DNA from: Cohnella abietis
GTDB lineage: Bacteria > Bacillota > Bacilli > Paenibacillales > Paenibacillaceae
NCBI RefSeq assembly: GCF_004295585.1
Contig: NZ_AP019400.1
Location: 897,501-961,500 of the forward strand
Reading direction: 5' to 3'
Length of the DNA stretch: 64,000 nt
Shown here: positions 26,330-34,097 of the stretch, one piece after another
How the letters are laid out: each line of letters opens with the position of its first letter
How positions within the stretch are numbered: position 1 is the stretch's first letter
Made by a program: the position numbers and the translations under genes
The notes under the pieces: model-generated
The model's input: the letters and a program-made list of their open reading frames with translations, nothing else
Database searches by the model: none
What the model was told of the DNA's origin: nothing

Positions 26330-27364
26330 GTGTCTAAATGGATTAGACTCGGACTGGTCGCTATGCTTCTACTCTTATGGGTCGCTCCAGTCCAAGTATC
26401 GGCTTATTCCTACGGGGATGCCAACACGGAGGATATCGCCGAAACCTTTAAGCTCATTGAAGCTTCATTAAGTGGGGCTTCACCGAATTGGAAAACGGTA
26501 AGAGAAGCATATAAGACACGCCGGTCGGAAATTAAGTCCCACTTCGGTGAAGCAGTTGCAATAACGCTTGATAAGAACATAGAAGCAAAGGAAGCCGAGC
26601 TTCTGACGGCCAATTTCAAGGCTGTGCTTGTTTTAAATCTGGATCGTCGGTTCACCTATGCCTCGAAGGATGTGAAGGACTATGCCGGGGCAAAGCTTCT
26701 ACTAGCTAAAGCCAAGGCGACCTTCGATACGCTAGCTCCTTACATCTCTTCTGGTACAGATGAGATCAATAAAGCGTTTGACGATGCGTTAGATGCACTT
26801 GGAAATCCCGGCTTGTTCGGAGTAGGGAAGAAGGAGGTAGATCCTGAAACCTTCAAGGAAAGAGTAGGCTTCATCCATAAGAAGGTTAAGCCGCTGTTTC
26901 CATATAAGGCGTATGTTAAACCAGCGCCAGAGGTGAAGGAACAGGAAAAGCTACCGGTTAAGCCACAGGAAAAGCCTACACCGAGCAAAGAGCCTGTAGC
27001 ATCTATTCAGCCATCTCCTGACAAAGAGCCTGTTGTGGAGGAAGTAGTCGCAACACCCGAAGCGCCGGCAACTCCTAGCGCTAGCGCAACTCCAAGCCCT
27101 AGCCCTAGCGAAGAGCCTCAGGAAGAGGTTCCCTCGAGTCCAGAGGAAACAGCTTCAGAATCTGCTTCAGCTTCCCCTAGTGAAGAACTCGCCGAGCCAA
27201 CGCCGTCTGAACCTGAACCCAGTGAGACACCAAGTGATGCCGAGCATGCTCCAATGGAGCGGGCCGACAAGACGAACACGGGTGTAACGGTGCTCGTAAT
27301 TGGTGGAGTAATCGTGCTCGGTGGTGGAGTGTTCTGGTTTATCCGTAAAAAAGGATTCATTTAA
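26330..27364 (+). CDS. Secreted helical protein with Pro/Ser/Glu-rich stalk and C-terminal membrane anchor
   Basis: The start is GTG 26330 with GGGAGAG upstream. Residues 1-25 are a signal peptide; about 30-195 are an all-helical domain; about 200-305 are a low-complexity stalk rich in Pro, Ser, Thr, Ala and Glu (SATPSPSPSEEP-type); the end (VTVLVIGGVIVLGGGVFWFIRKKGFI) is a membrane anchor with a basic tail like a sortase substrate but with no LPxTG. The Ser/Thr-rich stalk is a natural glycosylation target for the upstream GT2/GT-C pair. Position before FTR1 suggests an iron-capture role, by inference only. Confidence 0.78.
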   Translation: MSKWIRLGLVAMLLLLWVAPVQVSAYSYGDANTEDIAETFKLIEASLSGASPNWKTVREAYKTRRSEIKSHFGEAVAITLDKNIEAKEAELLTANFKAVLVLNLDRRFTYASKDVKDYAGAKLLLAKAKATFDTLAPYISSGTDEINKAFDDALDALGNPGLFGVGKKEVDPETFKERVGFIHKKVKPLFPYKAYVKPAPEVKEQEKLPVKPQEKPTPSKEPVASIQPSPDKEPVVEEVVATPEAPATPSASATPSPSPSEEPQEEVPSSPEETASESASASPSEELAEPTPSEPEPSETPSDAEHAPMERADKTNTGVTVLVIGGVIVLGGGVFWFIRKKGFI

Positions 27365-27395
27365 TTTTATTTTAACTATAAGAGGAGAGATTTCA

Positions 27396-28877
27396 TTGCG
27401 TAAATTATTGTCTACCGTACTTAGTCTTACCCTTGCTCTATCAACTGTGTTCATGTTAGCTTCGGTCGTTAGCGCCGAATCCAAGTTCAAGATTACTGAG
27501 GATGCGGAGCTTGCAGCTCGCATTAAAGCGTTCGCAGAAATTAAAGAACTGTTCACTGACAAGACGGATCTTGCAGCAGTAAAAGCATTCTATGAGAGCC
27601 ATTTCCAAGCAGAAACCAAACGAATTGATGCCACGATCAAAGCTGATGATCCGAAGATCGACGAGAACATTTTATTCGTACTCAATAATGCGATTAAAGG
27701 AACACTGAACGCAAACCAAGCCAAGCAAGCCGTAGACAAAGGGCTTCAGTGGTACTTCTATTTTGCACTGCGTGATTTGATTAGCAATAAAGTTAGACCT
27801 GCAATAGCTAAAGAAGATTTCACTACAGCTAAAGTAGAGTTCGATAAAGTCGTTCAAATCTACGAGGGCGTTATTCAAAGCACGGTTACGAAACGGGACG
27901 GTACTTATAGCTTAGATATGGTCGGAATTCTCAAGGGAACGATCGATCAATTGCTTAAGGATATCGCAGATAAGAACGCGAATGATTTCAACGTACATCG
28001 CCAGGTGCTAGACAAAACGATTATCAAAACCTACGCGCTAGCAACGTTTACTTATGCGACCAACATTCCGAAGAAACCAGCTGCTGATCAACCAACTGCA
28101 GTAACTGAAGGCTACTTCTTATTTCTTCCGGTTTATACCTACTTAAGAGGAGGCAGCCCGGACGATGCAAACTATGTTCTAAATACATTTGCTTCTGGAG
28201 ACGCCAGTAAGGTAGATCCGGATAAAATCCAAGCGGCCCTTCAGCGCACAATGATCGGTAAGGTATCCGAATATGTAACGAATGCTTATGTGAAGTTGGC
28301 GGCTGGTGACCTGCAAGGAGCTCGCGGCTACGCTATGGAAGGCAACATGTTCTTATCTACTCAAGAAGTATTTTTCTCCAAAGAGGATTACGCTTCCGCT
28401 GCGAATTACGCACAACAGTTTGCTACTGCGGTTGATAACTCCAATCTGGCAGCAGCAAAATCAGCTTCCTATCAAATGCTGAAATACCTCGTCGTTAAAG
28501 ACGGTATTCAATTAACGATCGGTGAGAAATCCTATTCGGTTGATGGTCAAGCCCGCACAGCGACAAGTGCACCTTATATTACTAGCAAAACTTACCGTAC
28601 GCTCGTTCCTGTTCGTTTGATTGCAGATGCAATTAATGCGGAAGTAAGCTACGTAGGCGCTACGAAAACAGTAAAAATCGTCAAAGACGGCAAAACAACT
28701 GAGCTGAAGGTCGGCTCTGATGTAATCGTTCAGGATGGCAAGGCTAATGAAACCGTTAAGCTGGATCAACCAGTTGTTCTCGATAATGGCAGTGCATTCA
28801 TTCCACTCCGCGCTGTCGCTGAGCTCTTCGGCAAAAGAGTGTTCAATGACAAGAAAGAAATTATCATATTGAGATAA
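27396..28877 (+). CDS. Secreted helical protein with C-terminal copper-amine-oxidase-N-like domain, FTR1-linked
   Basis: TTG 27396 with AGGAGAGA upstream is chosen over the longer frame from 27321. After a signal peptide (MRKLLSTVLSLTLALSTVFMLASVVSA), residues about 30-380 are helical, with EGYFLFLPVYTYLRGGSPDDANYVLNTF near 245-272 reminiscent of the extracytoplasmic segments associated with FTR1-type iron permeases. Residues about 400-493 are a CuAO_N-like/stalk domain (RTLVPVRLIADAINAEVSYV and AFIPLRAVAELFGKRV), used by Paenibacillaceae for wall attachment. It lies directly before the FTR1 gene and is likely its surface partner. Confidence 0.82.
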   Translation: MRKLLSTVLSLTLALSTVFMLASVVSAESKFKITEDAELAARIKAFAEIKELFTDKTDLAAVKAFYESHFQAETKRIDATIKADDPKIDENILFVLNNAIKGTLNANQAKQAVDKGLQWYFYFALRDLISNKVRPAIAKEDFTTAKVEFDKVVQIYEGVIQSTVTKRDGTYSLDMVGILKGTIDQLLKDIADKNANDFNVHRQVLDKTIIKTYALATFTYATNIPKKPAADQPTAVTEGYFLFLPVYTYLRGGSPDDANYVLNTFASGDASKVDPDKIQAALQRTMIGKVSEYVTNAYVKLAAGDLQGARGYAMEGNMFLSTQEVFFSKEDYASAANYAQQFATAVDNSNLAAAKSASYQMLKYLVVKDGIQLTIGEKSYSVDGQARTATSAPYITSKTYRTLVPVRLIADAINAEVSYVGATKTVKIVKDGKTTELKVGSDVIVQDGKANETVKLDQPVVLDNGSAFIPLRAVAELFGKRVFNDKKEIIILR

Positions 28878-28893
28878 TCTAGCTCCTATCCGG

Positions 28894-28920
28894 GACGCTT
28901 GCGCTTATTGCGCAAGTGTC
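28894..28920 (+). other. Intergenic hairpin without T run between CuAO_N gene and FTR1
   Basis: GACGCTTGCGC and GCGCAAGTGTC pair over 11 bp (one G-T) with a 5-nt loop. No T run follows, so it may stabilise or process the transcript or cause partial read-through rather than terminate it. Confidence 0.55.
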
Positions 28921-28961
28921 TTCCGGGTATTATTTCACATGATGATGAGGGGAGATATGAA

Positions 28962-29885
28962 ATGGATTTACAGTCTTTTCTGATTACCTTTCGGGAAGCG
29001 CTCGAAGCGATCCTGATTGTTGGCGTAATCTTAACTTACTTGAAAAAAATCGAGCAAAAACAATGGAATAAGTGGGTATGGGTAGGGGTTGTTCTTGCTT
29101 TAATCGCGAGCTACGGTGTGGCACTCGTATTTCAAACTGTCCTTACGGGATTTGCCACAATGGGCAGTCAGAATTATTTGAAGATCGGAATAATGCTTGT
29201 TTCCTGCGTGCTGCTGTCGCATATGGTTCTGTTCATGAGCCAGCAAAGTCGGAATTTGCAAGGTAAGGTGGAAAATAAAATTACAGCGATCCTCACGGTC
29301 GGTGGGGCGCTTAACATGATTGCCCATTCCTTTCTTGTTGTCGTTAGGGAAGGTGTGGAGACTGTATTTTTCTTTGCAGCTATAACGGGCGGGGATATCC
29401 AGAAGGCTCTGCAAAGCTGGGGCGCATTGTTCGGATTGCTGCTCGCAATCGTTATCGGCTGGTTATTTTTCAAGAGCACGAAGAAGATTCAATTAAAAAC
29501 TTTCTTCCGAATAACAAGCATTTTCCTCATGATGATCGCTGGAGGGCTCCTCGTCCAAGCTGTCGGAATTATGCAGGATATTGGCATGATGGGGACGGTT
29601 TACAAGACACCCGGCGGAGAGGTCGGCGAGCTGTATAATCTGACGGCTATTATGCCTGAGCATCCCTTGGATGAGGTGCAGTACTTACGTGATACTGGTA
29701 ATCAGCCACTCATTAACGGACAGGTAGGCATTTTCTTCAAAGCATTTTTAGGCTACACGCAGAATCCATCGGTAGAGGAATTTGTTCTATATTGGGCTTT
29801 TTATCTCGTTATTCTTATTCTTCTGGGCATGCAGAAGAAGCGTCACGAGAAGGTGAACCAAGAGCTTAATCAAGATGCGGCATAA
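28962..29885 (+). CDS. FTR1-family iron permease
   Basis: The 307-residue protein has about seven membrane helices. Both hallmark REXXE motifs are present: FREALEAIL in helix 1 (about 9-17) and VREGVETVFF in helix 4 (about 128-137), the iron path of EfeU/Ftr1 proteins. ATG 28962 with GAGGGGAGA upstream is chosen over the frame from 28899. Unlike EfeUOB operons, no EfeO/EfeB is adjacent; instead the two secreted helical proteins precede it. Placement under a Fur box supports high-affinity iron uptake. Confidence 0.92.
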   Translation: MDLQSFLITFREALEAILIVGVILTYLKKIEQKQWNKWVWVGVVLALIASYGVALVFQTVLTGFATMGSQNYLKIGIMLVSCVLLSHMVLFMSQQSRNLQGKVENKITAILTVGGALNMIAHSFLVVVREGVETVFFFAAITGGDIQKALQSWGALFGLLLAIVIGWLFFKSTKKIQLKTFFRITSIFLMMIAGGLLVQAVGIMQDIGMMGTVYKTPGGEVGELYNLTAIMPEHPLDEVQYLRDTGNQPLINGQVGIFFKAFLGYTQNPSVEEFVLYWAFYLVILILLGMQKKRHEKVNQELNQDAA

Positions 29886-29942
29886 GCAAAACAAGCGAGA
29901 ATCACACATCAGTCATCAGTCATCTTGAGGAGGGAACTACAA

Positions 29943-30707
29943 TTGAAAATAGGAATTATAGGCTTCGGCCATGTGGGTAAGGCGATGTTTAAGCTGTTTC
30001 CCGAAGCAGCCATTTACGATGAACCTCTTGAGCTGGGAAGCCGTTCGGATATGAGCGAGGTAGATGCGGCATTCGTCTGTGTGCCTACCCCTGAGGCTTC
30101 AGATGGAAGCTGCGATACATCACTTGTCGAGGAAGTAATCGATTGGCTTGAAGCCAAGGTCATCATTATTCGTTCAACTGTTTCAGTAGGCTTCACAGAG
30201 CGTTTAGTAGCAGCGACGGGCAAGCGTATCGTTTTCCAGCCAGAATATTATGGAGAGACCGCAGCGCATCCTTTTGCAGAGCTTGCCTCTCGTTCATGGT
30301 TAACCTTCGGCGGAGCTACTCAAGACGTCAAGCTAGCAGTGAAAGCTTATCAAAGCATCTGCAATGCCGAGGTGAAGTTTGTCCTAACGGATGCACGTAC
30401 AGCAGAGCTAGCTAAGTATATGGAAAACTGCTATTTAGCGTTAAAAGTTACGTTCTGCAATGAATTTTACAATATTGCCGAAGCCTTTAATGTCGATTAC
30501 AACGAATTGCGAGAGGTATGGCTTGAAGATCCGAGAATAGGAAGAAGCCATACCTTCGTCTACGAGGACAATCGTGGTTTTTCGGGCAAATGCTTGCCTA
30601 AGGACTTGAATGCAATGATTCATCAATCGGAAAATCAGGGGCTCGATGTTGGACTGCTCCGCTCTGTGCGGGAAAGAAACAAAGGCTTTTTTCAAAACAA
30701 GGATTGA
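29943..30707 (+). CDS. Short UDP-glucose/GDP-mannose dehydrogenase-like protein
   Basis: The 254-residue protein has a Rossmann start (KIGIIGFGHVGKAM), CVPTPEASDGSCDTS, the substrate region AELAKYMENCYLALKVTFCNEFYNIAEAF, and the catalytic Cys motif GFSGKCLPKD. Normal family members have about 430 residues; the C-terminal UDP-binding domain is absent and the gene ends soon after the Cys motif. TTG 29943 follows GAGGAGG. It could be a minimal dehydrogenase or a sugar-binding regulatory form. It ends the Fur operon that also holds glycosyltransferases. Confidence 0.8.
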   Translation: MKIGIIGFGHVGKAMFKLFPEAAIYDEPLELGSRSDMSEVDAAFVCVPTPEASDGSCDTSLVEEVIDWLEAKVIIIRSTVSVGFTERLVAATGKRIVFQPEYYGETAAHPFAELASRSWLTFGGATQDVKLAVKAYQSICNAEVKFVLTDARTAELAKYMENCYLALKVTFCNEFYNIAEAFNVDYNELREVWLEDPRIGRSHTFVYEDNRGFSGKCLPKDLNAMIHQSENQGLDVGLLRSVRERNKGFFQNKD

Positions 30708-30738
30708 AAACGCTGTAAATTTGCAATAGAATGGGACT

Positions 30739-30757
30739 TATAATGATAATCATTATC
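30739..30757 (+). promoter_or_regulatory. Near-perfect Fur box (iron operon 2)
   Basis: The 19 bases match the Fur consensus GATAATGATAATCATTATC at 18 positions and contain a TATAAT that may serve as -10. It lies 77 bases before the response regulator gene. Confidence 0.85.
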
Positions 30758-30833
30758 AATTAAGTGCGTCCCATTTGTTATGGTTCTTCCGGCCTTACAA
30801 TTAAGCATGGGTCATGCGGAAGGAAGGGATAGC

Positions 30834-31511
30834 ATGAAAAAGATACTGCTCATTGAAGACGAGAGAAATATGTCACGCTTTATCGAGCTGGAGCTTAGCC
30901 ACGAATCCTTTGCTGTGACTGTCGCATCAGAGGGGAATTCAGGGCTCCAAATCGCATTAGCGGAGGACTGGGATATTATTCTACTAGATCTCATGCTGCC
31001 AGGAATAGATGGTCTTGAAATATGCAAGCAGATTCGCTCTGTGAAGTACACACCGATCATTATGCTCAGTGCAAGGGACAGTGTAACAGACAGAGTATCG
31101 GGGTTAGACTGCGGTGCTGACGACTATCTTCCGAAGCCCTTTGCCATTGAGGAGCTGCTAGCGCGAATGCGAGTAGTGCTCAGAAGGCAACAGGAAATTC
31201 AGGGGGACAGGCTCCCCGTACTTGTCTTTCAAGATTTAAGCCTGGATCCGAACACGAGAATCGTTCTTCGGGCTGGTAAGCCAATCGAACTGACCAAACG
31301 GGAATATGACTTGTTAGCCGTATTCTTGAGCAATGCAAATCGTGTGCTGGATCGGGAAACTTTGTTGGATAAGGTATGGGGCTTCGAAGCAGTCGTAGAT
31401 ACGAACGTAGTGGATGTGTATGTCCGCTACCTACGCCGCAAAATCGATGTTTCCAGCGAGAATGGCTACATACAAACTTTAAGGGGCATCGGATACGTGA
31501 TGAGAAAATGA
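30834..31511 (+). CDS. OmpR-family response regulator
   Basis: The 225-residue protein has a receiver domain (KILLIEDERNMSRFIELELSHESF; phosphorylated Asp in IILLDLMLPGIDG; Lys in DDYLPKPFAIEELLARM) and an OmpR-type winged helix (LTKREYDLLAVFLSNANRVLDRETLLDKVWG, then TLRGIGYVMRK). ATG 30834 with GGAAGGGAT upstream is chosen over 30780. Its stop overlaps the kinase start (ATGA). Placement behind a Fur box indicates an iron-starvation sensor pair. Confidence 0.95.
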   Translation: MKKILLIEDERNMSRFIELELSHESFAVTVASEGNSGLQIALAEDWDIILLDLMLPGIDGLEICKQIRSVKYTPIIMLSARDSVTDRVSGLDCGADDYLPKPFAIEELLARMRVVLRRQQEIQGDRLPVLVFQDLSLDPNTRIVLRAGKPIELTKREYDLLAVFLSNANRVLDRETLLDKVWGFEAVVDTNVVDVYVRYLRRKIDVSSENGYIQTLRGIGYVMRK

Positions 31512-32950
31512 GCTTAAAGCGATGGATGGGCTTCTACTCCCGCATGCCAGTTAAACTCAAGCTGACCTTAGGGTCGGCTGTTTTGCTTACGATGCTGTTC
31601 GTAGGCTACAACGCGCTTCAATACGTTCTCATGGAGAAGTGGATGATCCAGCGAGAGAAGAGTAATGCGCAGCGAAACATGAACGGCATCCTTAATTATT
31701 TTCTTGAGCGGGAGTCCGGGTTTACACAGGAGCAGCTCCCCGAGATTCGGCACTATTTGGATAAGATTAATCGAGACGACCAACGGATTCGAATTATGGA
31801 TGCTAAAGGGAAGCCTGTCATTACCGTAACGAATAATGTGTCCGAGCAGTGGGTGGAGCCGCAGCCGATTTCCCGGCAGGAGGTTTTTATTTCTAGAGGG
31901 GGCGAGCATACTCTTCTAGTGATGAGAAGTCCGTTAACGATCTTTGAGTTTAAGGGCACGATTGAGATCGTTAAGAGCATGGCGGAATATGAGGAGTGGA
32001 GTGCAGCTATCTCTCGCTTTATGGTTTATTTTACATTGGCTGCGGTAGTGTTAAGCGTTCTGGTTGGCTGGCTATTGTCCTGGAGGCTGCTTAAGCCACT
32101 TCAGGCTATGGCGCAGACGATTAGGAATGTTAAAAATAAAGGGCTGCATGAGCGGACGAAGCCCCCCGCCAATGGGGATGAAATATCGACCCTCATGCTA
32201 TTGTTCAATGAAATGATGGATCAGGTAGAAGAAGCTTTCCGTCAGCAGAGTAGATTTGTTGAGGATGCATCTCACGAGCTCAGAACGCCAATTGCCATCA
32301 TTGAGGGCCATCTGGCATTGCTGCAGAGATGGGGCAAAGAGCATCCAGCCGTCCTTGAAGAGTCCCTTCAGGCTTCGCTACAGGAGTTCACCCGCTTGAA
32401 GGGTCTTGTACTAGAGCTGCTAGCTTTGTCCCGTGCTGAGAAAAATAGCCTAGCTCCTACCCCCTTATTAACGGACTTAGATGATCACATTAGGGTAATG
32501 GTCAAACGAGTAGCTCCAATCTATCGAGGCTTCCAACTGGTAACGAAGCTAGAACCACTGGGTGGCGCGACAGTTCTCATATCCGTTGAGCACCTTGAGC
32601 AAATTATGCTCATCATTATAGATAATGCCGTTAAATATTCCCTTCATAATACAACCATTTTAATTTCACTCATGTTGCGCGGCGAGTATGTATGCCTTGA
32701 TATTACCGACTACGGAATAGGTATTCCAGCCAAGGATTTACCTTACGTAATGGACCGTTTCTATCGGGTTGATAAAGCTAGAAGCCGGGATATGGGAGGC
32801 AACGGCTTAGGCCTTGCGATTGCTAAGCGTTTAGTTGAACGTTACAAAGGGAAGCTTGAGATCGACAGTCGAGAAGCTGTGGGTACGACAGTATCTATTA
32901 TCCTTCCTATTTCAACAGATGGGGAGCAACGATTGGAAGGTGCCGTTTAA
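31508..32950 (+). CDS. Sensor histidine kinase (HAMP, HisKA, HATPase)
   Basis: The 480-residue protein has membrane segments near 19-40 and 165-190 flanking an extracytoplasmic sensor of about 120 residues with no known name. A HAMP domain, the HisKA motif EDASHELRTPIAIIEGHL (His near 257), and the ATPase motifs IIDNAVKYS, DYGIGIP and GNGLGLAIAKRL follow. ATG 31508 overlaps the stop of the response regulator, so the pair is translationally coupled. Signal is unknown, probably iron or envelope related. Confidence 0.93.
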   Translation: MSLKRWMGFYSRMPVKLKLTLGSAVLLTMLFVGYNALQYVLMEKWMIQREKSNAQRNMNGILNYFLERESGFTQEQLPEIRHYLDKINRDDQRIRIMDAKGKPVITVTNNVSEQWVEPQPISRQEVFISRGGEHTLLVMRSPLTIFEFKGTIEIVKSMAEYEEWSAAISRFMVYFTLAAVVLSVLVGWLLSWRLLKPLQAMAQTIRNVKNKGLHERTKPPANGDEISTLMLLFNEMMDQVEEAFRQQSRFVEDASHELRTPIAIIEGHLALLQRWGKEHPAVLEESLQASLQEFTRLKGLVLELLALSRAEKNSLAPTPLLTDLDDHIRVMVKRVAPIYRGFQLVTKLEPLGGATVLISVEHLEQIMLIIIDNAVKYSLHNTTILISLMLRGEYVCLDITDYGIGIPAKDLPYVMDRFYRVDKARSRDMGGNGLGLAIAKRLVERYKGKLEIDSREAVGTTVSIILPISTDGEQRLEGAV

Positions 32951-32967
32951 TGAAGGGAGGGGATTTA

Positions 32968-34062
32968 ATGAAGCGGATTACGATAATGGTTGTGATGATG
33001 CTGATTTGTGCGGGCTGCGGAATAAGTGGCTCTGGGAAAATGGGGCAAGAAAACGCTCAGCAGTCAAATGACGGCTCGCAGCTCCAAACCCATGCTTCCG
33101 TGAGGAAGGGGCAAGCCGTTACCGTATATACGGCTAGACATTACGCGGCGGACACCGCTTTGTTCGCTGCCTTCACCAAGGAAACCGGTATTGAGGTAAA
33201 CGAGATAAAAGGCACGGCTGAGGAATTGGTTGAGCTGATGAAGCGGGAGGGAGAGTCATCCGATGCGGATCTCTTTTTCACCGTGGATGGAGGAGTATTA
33301 AACTATGCTAAACGCAGTGGCGTGCTTAAGCCTCTTTTTTCAGATAAGATAGATCAACAGGTTCCTCCGAAGTGGCGGGAACCCGAGCATTATTGGATTG
33401 GTGTTACCACACGGGCAAGGGTGATTGTCTATGCGAAGGATAGGGTTCGGAGAGAGGAATTATCAACCTACGAGAGTTTAACCGAAGATAAATGGAAGGG
33501 TAGGGTTCTCGTTAGATCCCACTCCAATTTGTACAATCAATCTCTACTCGCGTCATTTATTGCCCTGAATGGAGAAGAGCGTGCGGAGCAATGGGCAAAC
33601 GGCATCGTTAAAAATCTAGCACGTGCTCCTGAAGGGGGAGACCGGGACCAAGCAAAAGCAATTGCTGAGGGTATCGGGGATGTCGCGATTATGAACACGT
33701 ATTACGTGGGTCAGCTTTCGGTATCAGCCGATTCGGCGGAGGCACGTATTCCGGACGGGCTGGGTGTGTTCTTTCCTAATCAAGAGACGACAGGGGCACA
33801 TCTTAATATAAGTGGGATCGGTCTCGCTCGCTATTCCAGTAACGAAGGAAATGCCTTGAAGCTGGTCGAATATATGACGAGCAAGGAAGGTCAGTCGCTA
33901 TTGGCGCAAGGGAGCTTCGAATTTCCGGTTAATGAGGATGCGGAGGTGCCGGAGCTATTAAAATCTTGGGGAACCTTTAAGACTCAGAAGCTCGATTTTG
34001 CTGATTTCGAGACATATAGACAGAAAGCGATTGGCATATTTGAAAGAGTAGGCTGGTTGTAA
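32968..34062 (+). CDS. Ferric-iron-type ABC transporter substrate-binding lipoprotein (FutA/FbpA-like)
   Basis: The 364-residue protein has a lipobox (LICAGCG). VTVYTARHYAADTALFAAFTKETGIEVNEIKGTAEELVELMKREG and the late AIMNTYYVGQLS, with its Tyr pair, match iron-binding proteins of the FbpA/FutA/SfuA cluster. ATG 32968 with GGGAGGGG upstream is chosen over ATG 32950. No permease or ATPase gene follows, so it must use a transporter encoded elsewhere. It likely belongs to the same Fur-controlled unit as the two-component genes. Confidence 0.88.
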   Translation: MKRITIMVVMMLICAGCGISGSGKMGQENAQQSNDGSQLQTHASVRKGQAVTVYTARHYAADTALFAAFTKETGIEVNEIKGTAEELVELMKREGESSDADLFFTVDGGVLNYAKRSGVLKPLFSDKIDQQVPPKWREPEHYWIGVTTRARVIVYAKDRVRREELSTYESLTEDKWKGRVLVRSHSNLYNQSLLASFIALNGEERAEQWANGIVKNLARAPEGGDRDQAKAIAEGIGDVAIMNTYYVGQLSVSADSAEARIPDGLGVFFPNQETTGAHLNISGIGLARYSSNEGNALKLVEYMTSKEGQSLLAQGSFEFPVNEDAEVPELLKSWGTFKTQKLDFADFETYRQKAIGIFERVGWL

Positions 34063-34097
34063 GGCAATGAAATAAATATGGAAAAGGAATAAAACAT

